From the NCBI GenBank assembly GCA_021441665.1, contig JAGYYN010042420.1, forward strand, positions 1 to 50,499: a stretch of DNA of 50,499 nt. The letters run 5' to 3'. Below the pieces are notes generated by a model. That model had not been told where the DNA came from. It saw nothing but the letters and a program-made list of their open reading frames with translations, and did not search any database. The translations under genes were made by a program, and so were the position numbers. Below, in pieces: positions 9,108 through 19,033 of the stretch (position 1 is the first letter of the stretch; every line of letters starts with the position of its first letter). This DNA comes from Euplotes cf. woodruffi 2 WChen-2021. Lineage: Eukaryota > Ciliophora > Spirotrichea > Euplotida > Euplotidae.

Positions 9108-11845
9108 CTATAGTTCTTTATCTCTGTTCACCAGGTTGTTTTTGATCCTGCTTTTCTTCGTCAGTCTAAAATTCTTGCTTTGCTCTTCAAAGCTAATTGC
9201 GTTTTTTGCCTGGTATCACCACTGTTTTGCTTTATTAGTGAATCACCTTTGATTTTTAGGATCCGACATTTCTATTAGTAATTCTTGGTCTTGTGGAGAG
9301 ATGCCGTAGACGTCAACTTTGAGTTTATTTAAGATCATATTATCTTCGATTCTCTCCTGCAGCTCACTTTGCGTCTTCAGAGTGCCTCTGATGGCTCTGA
9401 AGTACCTTTCAAGAGACTTCATTTTGCTGATCCTTCCTTTGCTGTACTTCGACGACTTCTGATCAATGCTCCTGTATACATCCGAGTTCATGTTCATCAT
9501 TCGCTCGGTGTAGTCCTTGATTTCCCGCGGGGATAGCTTAGTCGAGGCTGGTGGCAGACTGAGGTTTAGCTTCGGCTTTTGAATCACGCTGACTTGAGAC
9601 ATCGGGATTTTCGGATTATCTGGAGGTTAGTTAAAAACGAGAAATCAATAAATAACGTTAATTATTTACTTATCTGCCTCATTCACTGAACAGTCGTGTT
9701 TAGATATTTTGAAGTTATGAATTTATTTGTATATCCGATTGCGCATATTACTATCAACAGATGTCTGGACTTCTATTTTTATTATTACTTTGCCTAATTA
9801 CCTTTTGGGATATTCTGAAACATCGCATTTTTCATTCTCTTCGCTTTCTCTGCGTGGACATCGATCGATTTCTTCAGCTCAACCACATTATTATTTGTTG
9901 AGCTTTGATTTGTCTTTATTCCGGATAAGGATATATTATGGTTCGATGATTCTATTTTTATTATTAAAGCTTTGTTACTAGGGGAGACTCTGCTCTTTCA
10001 AGATTTCTTTGTTTTTATCTTTTTCTTTCTACAATAATTTTCAGCTTTTACTGCTTTAAATTTGATGGAAATAAGGCTTTTATTAAGCAAAAGCAAAACT
10101 GGCTTACATCATAATATCATCAATTTTTTTATTTTCATTTATGACGAAGGGATTTATTGAGTTGTTCTGAAGGCTGAACTTTTGCTTGTAAAATTCAAAG
10201 AAATTATGGTTCTTGCCTTCGAGTTCAATAATCGATTTATCAACTTTGACTCCGTGTAGATATCAATCATCAGTTGTGATTATTTCTAAAGTACATCTAA
10301 ACCGTTCAGGCTTACTTCCTTCATCAACAAGGTTTTTAAGGATAATTTTGTCCTTTTTGAATTTTTCCTCTTCAATCATTTCATTCCACGTGAGTTTATG
10401 ATGATTATGATTAATCGAATTGATTCTCTGGTGGATGTCTGGCAACTCATCTGAATGGTTCTGTAGCAGCTGAATAGTCTCTTCAATATCTAAAAATAAG
10501 GCGTTAAAATCTTACCGATTTGCTGCATATTTGAAGTTATATCTCGTCGCTAGAATACAATCACACCGCAGGCTTACTTGACCTTCGGACTGTTGGCTTT
10601 AAATATTCTGTTTTGACTTTGAATTTTTCAAATCGATTTTTTGCGGTGAAATAAGCCCAAGCTTTTCTAACGAGCTCTTCTCAAGTACAATTACTGAATT
10701 TTCTGCGTTTAGGTTCTGATTTACTAAAAGCGATGTTAATGCGGATTAAATATTATTTTCACAGAATAATGAGACTTAGTTACTAAAACAAAACTTCTAG
10801 ACTTCAAAAAGTTAAATAGTACGATAAACCACGATTTATTAGTAAACTTATTACAGCTGAGTGTTTTAGCTTGGCTACTATTCGCATCTGACTTTGAGTT
10901 TTTAAACTTCTGAAGCTTGTTTAGGAAGTCAGACGTATATTCTCGGTTTAGCTTCCTCTTGATATTAGATATCTACGAATATTAAGTTCTTGCGTACTGA
11001 GTTATATTGCGTTTCACTCAGTTGACCGAGCTCCATCTTTAGAAAATTTGTAATCGCGACTTTGGCTTCTTTATTGCTAGCTTTGTTGCTTTTGCCTGAA
11101 ATAACGATGAATAAAATTTATACCTTGATCTAATAAATCATTTATCGATGTGTTTAGTGCGACTTTTCGTTATAGTTAGAAGGCAGGTTCAAGCAGTGCA
11201 CGATCGTCCCTGCTTTCTCCTGGTCTGGAGCATGAATTGAGTGGTAGTTGCGCCAAGGCTCCACTATCTGCTTCCTCTTAGTGCTCAGGCGAATTTCCCG
11301 ATCTCTCTGTTCTTCCATTGCGACGTTCAGCTTCATATAGAACTCCATAATTTTTCTTGAGTGGTTGTCAGTATCTTGAACGACGGATTTATTCTTTCTG
11401 CGTAAAGAAGGCGCGACTAAATTAACAATAGAATCACGGTTTAGTGGCTATTTAAAAATATTGCAAATGTAGCAAGAATCAAAGAACATTCGTATTTTTA
11501 TTCTACGCGGATGTATAACTCTGCTTACAGGAGACTTGATTTCCAAAGTCGAAGATATCATTCAGCAGCTCTTTCTATAATTCTTGGTTTTAGCGGACGG
11601 AAAGATAATGTTATTTAGTCAATGAAGTTAAAACAGCGTGAATGGAAATAAATCCTGGTACCTTGTTCTTCCGAGGCTTGACTTGCTTTTCTTCTGATTT
11701 GACTAGTTGGAATAGATTGTCAGTCGTTACGAATCCTTTGTGATCTGGGCTTTCTGAAACACTACTGTAGATGGAGGAAGAGTCCTCCTCAACTATACGG
11801 GTTAGAATTGGGCTTACGCTTCTCTCGCTTTATTCCTAACTTCAT
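9108..11845 (-). CDS. many-exon hypothetical protein, Lys/Ser-rich with coiled coils
   Basis: Not recognised. Reading the minus strand, a chain of exons joins in frame through at least eight GT..AG introns, several of only 21-36 nt, from an ATG at 11845 (an extra upstream exon is possible) to TAG 9108-9110. Product about 700 residues: an acidic Ser-rich N-terminus, a basic central part (KRKQIVEPWRNYHS), coiled-coil stretches and a basic C-terminal third. Recoding is needed: a +1 shift at ATC-TAA (10965-10967), one at AAA-TAA (9723-9725) and probably a +2 shift at CAC-TAA (11154-11156). TGA occurs several times as Cys. Divergent from the leucine-rich gene at 12025. Exon details are by eye; the coding assignment is firmer than each junction. 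Confidence 0.6.
10965..10970 (-). other. +1 recoding site ATC-TAA
   Basis: The frame upstream ends at TAA; skipping the T continues into a lysine-rich helical stretch in the same exon. No GT..AG intron is needed. Less common codon before the stop than AAA. Confidence 0.5.
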
Positions 11846-12024
11846 ATTATTTTATTTCAATCCAGATGACTTACTTGATTCTGATTTATTAGTGTGAGAT
11901 CTAGGAGATGAATTAGCAGTTAGAATAATTATATTTCAATGAGTTTTGCACGTCACAGAAGCTTTTTAGATTTTAAAAAAGTGATTATTGCATCCTAAAT
12001 TATTAAATATTTAATTATAACTTG

Positions 12025-13408
12025 ATGGATGAAAAAAGTAAATCAGAATTAGAAGACAAAATTAGTAAATTTAATACGTTAAGAGAAATAATAAAACTAC
12101 AAAAGAAGGAAATAAGAAGAATTACTAATATTTTGACATACAGTGGTAAGAATAGGTTAACTAGATTAAAATACATACTCATACATTTATAAATTTGGCT
12201 TTTAAATTCAAGAAATTACTTATAAGGATCAAAAGTTGCTATATAACAAAAATATAATTTAGCATCAAAACTCTCCCCACTTTCGTATAACGAAATGAGC
12301 CAAATGTAAGCTATCTAACGAATAACCAATATTTTTTTAACTAATTACTACAGTCTCTTTCCTGAAAATGACGTAACAGTACAGTGAAATATAATATTTA
12401 ACTCAGCCATGATCCGCGTAGACAAAAATACAAGAGTGAATTTCTTTCTGTGAGTCAGTACTCACTATGACATGATAAAAGTAGGCCTAAATTCATTTCA
12501 TAACAGTTCCCTTCCCTTTTAAACACCTATAAAGCACTAATTTCAAATACTCGTATCCACAATGTAAAATTAAACCGTTCGAATTTTCATGATTATCCAA
12601 ATGATATCAGTGCAAAATAATTATAGCAAAAAAGATATAAAATATTGATTAAATGATAATAGAAGCTGAGTAACTACAGACTGCAGAAAGTGCAATATTA
12701 CTCAATCAACTACGTAGATGAGTACCGCCCAGAAGTCAGTACATTCTTAGTCAACTCAATTCCTAAACAGGTGGAGCGGACTATATATATTTATATTTTA
12801 ATTTACTAATGAGAGTAATAATCAGCTGATGTAAACGTATTCGCACTGATGACCGTAAACATCAAGAGGCCTTCTTTTTTTAATTACCTCAGCGATGATA
12901 TCTTTGACTGCAGCTTATATAGTGGATTTTAAATAAATATAAATTTCTACTATTTGTACTAAAACTGTACTTCGATTCATTAAGACTGACAGCAACACGA
13001 ATAACCAAAGTATTCGGCATTTACAACTGAAAAATGACTTGCAAGGAATTCTGCGCTCTTTTCAATGCAAGCATGCATTGAAAGGAGCTGTCATTCATCA
13101 GCTGAGTCATTCTTTCAGACTCTGAGTGAACTTTCCGTTCTTCTGCGTCCTGTCACGTTGAAGTTCTGAATTTCAACGAAACAGGAAAAGCCGACAGAAG
13201 TGACTGGGTGCAGTACCCGTTGAGATTTGCGCACATTCTCCGTGGAATTTCTTGATATCCTCCGCTTTCTAGTTCGCTATCAAAAATCAATATTTACAAC
13301 TGCGGGGTCAGTAAAGAATCTTCAGCTACGAGTTGCTCTGCAAATGGCGAATGCTTATTGTCGCTGCTTTCTGAGCTCAAATTGGAGTCGATACAATTTA
13401 AGCTGTAA
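12025..13408 (+). CDS. leucine-rich / F-box-like protein, copy 1
   Basis: Seven exons: 12025-12145, 12263-12305, 12354-12480, 12507-12563, 12663-12770, about 12826-12921 and 12993-13408 (TAA 13406-13408). Introns are 117, 48, 26, 99, about 55 and 71 nt. The N-terminus is a short Lys/Glu coiled coil; an F-box-like helical region follows, then irregular leucine-rich repeats (HCKELSFISCVILSD, LSKINIYNCGVSK). The last third aligns residue for residue with the copies at 31637 and 33792, including a shared CSLY segment and an [L/F]xxxC turn. The phase of the fifth intron does not quite fit; there the junction is unresolved. F-box/LRR proteins are usually substrate receptors of SCF ubiquitin ligases, but the F-box assignment is tentative. 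Confidence 0.65.
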
Positions 13409-14129
13409 AGTGCCGAATTCAATAATTGAAGAATTGTGAATATTTAGGCCGAATATGGCTATATGGAAAGCTCGTAGGATCTCACGGTCATTGCGACCGG
13501 CATGGCTGACGGCGACTTCTGTGACTTGTGGTACATTTGTCTCGAGATTTGGGACAGGTACTACACGGTTACACTTCTCATACCTGACTGTTTGTGAATG
13601 ATAGTGCGTGCGGCTGCGGGAATGTGGAACGGGGCGATATACTGGCTGCCATCTCTTTTGATAAGAACACTAATGGGTATTTAGACGCCTTACGGTATTT
13701 GGATTTTAGAGGCTTATTTGAGAGAGGTGTGAGGTGAGGACAGGCGGAATTTGCTAAATGAGGAAATGGGCTCTGATGGATTTTTTGGGGTTTTTGTAGA
13801 GTTGATTTCTTGTTTGATTGGGTCGATTTTCACGTTAATTGTTGATTTATTTTGAAGGGTTTATCTCAGACTAGATGAGGATAATGAGTTGGAATACTGT
13901 ATGAGATAATATTTTGTTTGGAAGGACTGAATAGCTCTTTATTGTCAGTGGATTTGAAACTTTTAACAATCCGCCTTTTTGGAGATATAGATTCTTGCTT
14001 ATTCTATATTGATTTTTATGAATTATCGAATTCAATAATGAAACCAATCCTTATAACGTCAATATTTAATACCTCTTGGAAAGATACTTTGAATCATAAG
14101 CATTGATTGTATTATATTCATTTTCATTA
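13409..14129. other. spacer with a GC-richer patch and one telomere-like unit
   Basis: 13440-13760 is clearly richer in G+C than its flanks and open in more than one plus-strand frame (one contains LRR-like YLDALRYLDF), so a further exon of the preceding gene or a decayed copy is possible. At 13783-13795 there is a single TTTTGGGGTTTTT, one unit of the Euplotes telomere repeat, without a tandem array. The rest is AT-rich with no signal. Confidence 0.35.
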
Positions 14130-14983
14130 TTATCATTCAAATTCTAATCCACTTTCAGTCAATATCCTTACATTAAAATTCCTAATCATTTGGATATCTC
14201 TATTGATCAGTCCATTATTTCTAATAAACGACCTCAAAATATTCTCATTTGCTGGATCATAATCAGCATCTAAAGATTATACATCACAATACCGTTTTCA
14301 AAAATTATATTCTGTAGTTCTTTTTCTTCTTCACGATGACTCCTATCTGTTTTCGGGCTCAAATAAGCGCTTTGAATTTTCTAAAATATAAATAAAGTAG
14401 ATTACCAAGTTCTGTAAGATATTAAGATTATTTTTATCCTGGTAATTCTTTAGTTTTTCATCTAATACTTTATTTGTTTTCGGCCCTAAAATCGATCATC
14501 GTGATTATAAATTTGAAATTGCCATTACTTTTTATTTTTCTGCCAGTTGTCTGAGGAGAAGATACCTGTGACTTAACGACTTTCAAATACTACAAATAGA
14601 TTAATACTCATGTTTTAGAATAAAGCTAGAATAAAGAAATTATAGGACATTTTAAATTTATCATTCTTTCTAATCTTAAAACCAAATTATTCGTGAATTG
14701 CGACAAATAACAGGTCAGATCATTCACAGTTACTTACTTTAAGCTGACTCGGATCTTTAACGAGGCTGCTTCCACCGCTGAGCCACTTGCTGAGCAGTTC
14801 TTTTGGAATCCCCATTCTCTTTTCTCTGAATATTTCTAAACTCCATCATCGATTTAAAGTACGGTCAACGATATTTCTATTATGAGTGATCTTTACTAAA
14901 TCTGGGAGTTCTCGGTCTTCTCCGTCTTGTGTGAGTCCATCCTGCTGCTGGATTTCTAGACAATATAGAATGCTCGATACCAT
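14130..14983 (-). CDS. hypothetical protein with one +1 recoding site
   Basis: Not recognised. Starts at ATG 14983, with exons joined by GT..AG introns (one of 25 nt after QNL, another of about 23 nt before DADYDPANE), ending at TAA 14130-14132; about 215 residues. It needs a +1 shift at AAA-TAA (14470-14475). A segment PKELLSKWLSG resembles the P-x3-LL-x2-WL motif at the start of the three tandem paralogs at 16-27 kb, so it may be a distant relative; this rests on one short motif. The C-terminus is acidic and ends in a TGA-coded Cys. Only about 100 bases separate it from syntaxin-16 upstream. Confidence 0.6.
14470..14475 (-). other. +1 recoding site AAA-TAA
   Basis: On the minus strand AAA is followed by TAA; skipping the T keeps a lysine-rich helical frame open to the next 25-nt intron. 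This is the commonest Euplotes shift motif. Confidence 0.65.
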
Positions 14984-15088
14984 TCGTTTTTGATTCCTCC
15001 ATTCTTATTTTTATTTAATTTTCAATCTAATTTTCATATCATTTCGAGTGATTTACCACCCGATCAAAAGTTACATATTGAGATTTAG

Positions 15089-16061
15089 TTAACATTTCTT
15101 CAGTATGTAAAGAACGAGGAAAAGTAAGATGAAGGCGACAAGGCACAACATGATGTTTCTCGCTCTCGTGCTTTCAGATGCCTTCTTCGCCTCCACCAAA
15201 TGAACCTTACCCTTTTTGGCATGCTGTAAAGAGTCTTCGATATTGTAGTCAATCCGGTCTAAAATCGTTCCTTGCTCGATCACAAGCACGCTCAGCTCTT
15301 TGAATAGCGTTGCGAGGTCGTTTGTCGCTTTCACGATCTCGTCGATTTCTTTGCTTCTTGCGTACTGAACTCGCTTTTGCTCTTTGAGCTGGAACTTGCC
15401 GTCGTCCTCTTCGAAGTCGTCTTCGAAGTTGCCCCCGTTTTCCATGTCGTCGTCTTTGTGGAAGTGAGTGCGAATAATATCTAAAAATGTCTTCTCTCGC
15501 TGCTTTGCCTGCTGAGTGAGATCGCGAAGTTTGATGGCTAAAGAGTAGTGCACGTTCTTTCGTATTTTATCATCGACATCGGTGTCGATTTTAAAGCTCA
15601 TAATGTCCTTCAACTCGCCTTCACTTCTCCGGATGAGATCGACAATGTCGTTGTTGATCCGTTCGATCGTGTCAACGGGGATGTTGTCGTTTTTCATGTA
15701 AGTATGATGCTTAATTTTCTTAATTTCAGCATCTAAAATAGCCAACTGCTTATTTAATCTCAATAATGTTCTCTTCGATAAGTTCTTCTTGGTCGACCCA
15801 TTTCGGAGGAAGTTCGTGCTTTTCGCGAATGTTAGATTTGCCTTTGTGTTTAGCTGCGTTAAAGCCACTTCGATCTTCATCATCTTGAAGTAAGCTCTGG
15901 GAAGGGTTCTCTCACTCGTCCGAGTGCTTTTCGTGGAAGTCTCTGAATAGACTTTCTTTCTTCGCTTTAAAGCGCTCATTCATGAAAGGCTCTGATCTCT
16001 TGAAGCTGAAGAACTTCTTTGATTTATCTCGAATCACTCCTTTGTAGTTGAGGGGGTTCAT
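15089..16061 (-). CDS. STX16: Syntaxin-16 / Tlg2-type Qa-SNARE
   Basis: Tail-anchored SNARE for fusion of endosome-derived vesicles at the trans-Golgi. From ATG 16061: an N-terminal LPPKWVD motif typical of syntaxin-16 (PPKWVD) near residue 87, an Habc-like helical region, an acidic linker, the SNARE helix with the central zero-layer Gln in VIEQGTILDRIDYN, and a C-terminal membrane anchor. One exon, but the frame needs a +1 shift at AAA-TAA (15750-15755), which links PPKWVD to the helical region; without it the signature N-terminus is lost. Length 323 residues, as expected for STX16 (about 325). One TGA near residue 44 is read as Cys. TAA at 15089-15091 follows a Lys-Lys-Cys end. Confidence 0.92.
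15750..15755 (-). other. +1 recoding site AAA-TAA in syntaxin-16
   Basis: AAA (15755-15753) is followed by TAA (15752-15750). Reading AAA, skipping T and continuing joins two halves that both match syntaxin-16. No splice signals surround it. Confidence 0.85.
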
Positions 16062-16212
16062 TTTGGAATTCAAAATTTTAATATTTTATCAATATTATTG
16101 ATTGTTTAGCTTTATTATCAAAACGGGAAAATGTGAACTTTAAAACTGCGAAATAATTACACCTCAGATCAATGCTTTTGAGATTATTATAATGATTACA
16201 AACGGGTAAAGA

Positions 16213-18713
16213 TTAGTCTTGCTCAGCTTTTCTTTTTTGCTCTGAATAATGATTCAAATATCGTTTTTGAATTCCAATGCTTTTATGGAGATTTGACGAG
16301 CTCTCTTTTTGTCTCCCTCAACATCCAGTTTTATAGTGAGTCTTGATTAAGTGAGGAGCCAAGAGCATTTTTCTGCCATTAATCAGTAAATGTGCTCCGA
16401 CAACTCTGCATTAAATAAATTAGTAAGGACTTACTTTTTGGTAATAAATGTAGATCTTCTCTTTGCCTCTCAAAAGTTTGGACTGGAGTGTTCTTTCGAT
16501 TCGCGCGTCAGGGGCTATTTAATTTTTTATTATTAAAATAAAATTACATATCGATAACAGAAATAAAGCTGATATACATAAATAATCCAGATTGTTAATC
16601 AAAAATAAAATTATAATTTAATTATTCATGTAGTCACAATGTCTGATTTCTTGTAATTAAACAGATTTTAATGAATACTAAATCCAACTTTTATCTTACC
16701 TTTTGCTGTGTCATCGATCTTTTCTTTAGGGAATTATCTCCTTCGCTGGACTCTCAGTTAATACTTTTAAAAACGCTTGAAATTCAGTGCTTTGAGAGCA
16801 CAGTTTTATTTCGATGATAAATGTTGTTGTCTTCAGTCCTTCTTCGAGTACGTCCTCTGCTTATATAAAGTAAAGTCGCTTGTAAGCTTCTCAAGCGGTT
16901 CAGTGTTGCTCCAATTGTGCAGCTTTGAGTCCCTCAAGTTCTGTGCTGAGCGCTTGATTGACTTAACATTGCCTGAGTTTAGTATAATCAGTTTCTCCCT
17001 CATCTTTTTCGTCACTGCGCTTTCGTTCTCCGTGACAAGAGTATCAAATGTCCGTAGCGGGGACAGCTTGAGCCTGCTGTTGGTTTCTAAGTCATTTTTT
17101 GAGTCTTTTTCACAGTGAATAAGCGATTAAAAAGCAATTAATATACCGTGTATTCTTTGCTTAATGATATTGGCAACATTTTGGGCTTGTGAATTCCTGT
17201 TGTTCTTCTTAATCCGAATGACCTTGCTTTTGTAGTTTACATTATGGTCGTTTATATTAAGATCACTAAGCCACGGTTAAGTCCTGCTTACTTGACTGTG
17301 TACTTTTCGATCTGAATGATGTCAGCGATCTTGCCTTTACTTTTCTGAGTGAATATTGACTGTTTTCAAGCATTATTTAGAACAATGATTTTCTATCCAA
17401 ATCATAGTAAATAATTAAAAGCGAATGTAATTACCTTCTTTGCCTTTGATTTTATAACGGAATGTTTGAGTTTTGGCTTTGCTTATTTCACTCGTTTAGC
17501 TTTGTATTTTTGTTCAGCTAGAATGTGAACGTAAAAAAGTTACTTTATGAGTCCTTGTACGGGTCGGCGTCGAGTAGTACTTGCTTAATAACTTCGATAT
17601 GTGTTGCGGCTTCTGGTTGTACTTCACTGTTATTGCTGATTGAAGCGGGTGAATCGCAAGGTCAGAGTATTCTGAAAATTTTGAATCTATACTCAACTCT
17701 TTGTCACAAATATTATCTTGGTTTTCATTTGTCTGTCTATTTAAAATTGATTTCTCTTTGTTTTCAGATAATTCTTTTCAACTGATAGTTTCGTCTAATT
17801 CGCTGCAATTTGAGTTTTCTTCAACTTTGACCATTGAGAAATCAGACTTTTTAGAATAATTTGAATTTGGTAGTTTTACATTTTTCGACTTTGAACTTTT
17901 TGAAGAGTTAGAATCTGATGAAGAATCTTCTGAGATCTCGTCAATTCCTTTTGCACTACTTCCAAATTTACTGAGCTCGACCTAAAATTAATTATTATAA
18001 AAATAAAAAGTAATAACTACAAAGTCGTATTTGTATTTTTATTGTGATTTGAAAAGTGTATTTAATTAATCTTACTTTATATGCAGCTTTGCAATTGAAA
18101 TTTTTATCTTTATTGAGCCAGGTCATCCTTCTCCCGACTTGCGCTCCAATCTTTATTGCAAAATCTACACTGTTAACTGATAAAGATGCCTTATTTTCTT
18201 GAGCAATTTGCGGAATCATGCTTTTTCTTTTGACAGCGTCAATCCCTCTTTTTGGAACTGCATGGTCAACGTTGATATGCATTTCAGAGGAAGGAATTGA
18301 GCTTGTCTCGGATGCTTCGACTGCAAACTCTCCAGCAGTGACTTTCGATATCTATTTGGTTACGATACACTCGTACTTCTGAGGGTGAACTTGGCGCGCA
18401 ACATTCAGGCTTTGCAAAATGAGATTTCTCTGGTTCAATTTGCAGCCACTTGTTTAGCAGTACAATTGGCACCTGGTCCTTCATATTATTAATGATTTCT
18501 ATAATACTTAGTATTATTAAAAATTGCAAGCTGTTACATTAAAATATGTGATTACAATGCATTGAGGTGATAATGAATCCGCAGCTTTGTGCTATTTTAT
18601 CCACCACAGGTTCACACTATCGATGTCGTTGCCGATTGATTTAAAATATCGTTACCTTGCTTCGACGTCTTGCTTAGGCTTCCGTATGAATTCGGGTCTG
18701 CAATTGATTCCAT
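16213..18713 (-). CDS. tandem family member 3 (MKDQVP family), hypothetical
   Basis: Not recognised outside this window. Exon 1 (ATG 18713) is short; exon 2 starts with the family block MKDQVPIVLLNKWLQI and a Cys-Cys pair. Then come Ser-rich linkers, a conserved basic block ([F/V]xIRK-like, here KVIRIKKNN), and a C-terminal block with HLLINGRKM shared with member 2 (QLLINGKGM). About twelve exons with mostly 25-45-nt introns end at TAA 16213-16215; roughly 650 residues. +1 shifts are needed at AAA-TAA (16806-16811) and probably at TCA-TAA (about 17550). TGA serves as Cys repeatedly. Composition suggests a largely disordered, basic, possibly cytoskeletal or nuclear protein; function unknown. 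Confidence 0.65.
16806..16811 (-). other. +1 recoding site AAA-TAA
   Basis: On the minus strand AAA-TAA interrupts the frame; a +1 shift continues in frame to the next GT donor after TQQK. Confidence 0.6.
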
Positions 18714-19033
18714 ATTCTCTAGAAATTGTATTTATTACAATATTAAAAACTTGTGATTGACAAGTGGCGAGTCCGTGTTCAGTATTCTCCAAAATATTGA
18801 CAATTTACTCCGTAAATTTATTTAATGCTATTTTATTAGGCTTTAATAAATCATGGCTGTCTCGAGCCATGCCTACTGTGATGCCCAACCTGCAACTAGC
18901 CCTCGATTTGCATTTAAAATCTGGTATAAATAAAATAATAAGCACTTAACTAATTTTATTGGTTTAATTTCTATCTAAAGGCACTCGCTGCTTGACACAT
19001 ATTATAAAATTTAATTGGTTAGCTTATAATTTA
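18714..19033. other. spacer between tandem paralogs
   Basis: About 320 AT-rich bases between members 3 and 2. It holds the 5' flank of member 3; no coding signal. Confidence 0.4.

Noticed and set aside
13918-14106. Plus-strand open frame after the leucine-rich gene
   Set aside because: AT-driven composition, no splice or family support, and it abuts the real minus-strand gene.
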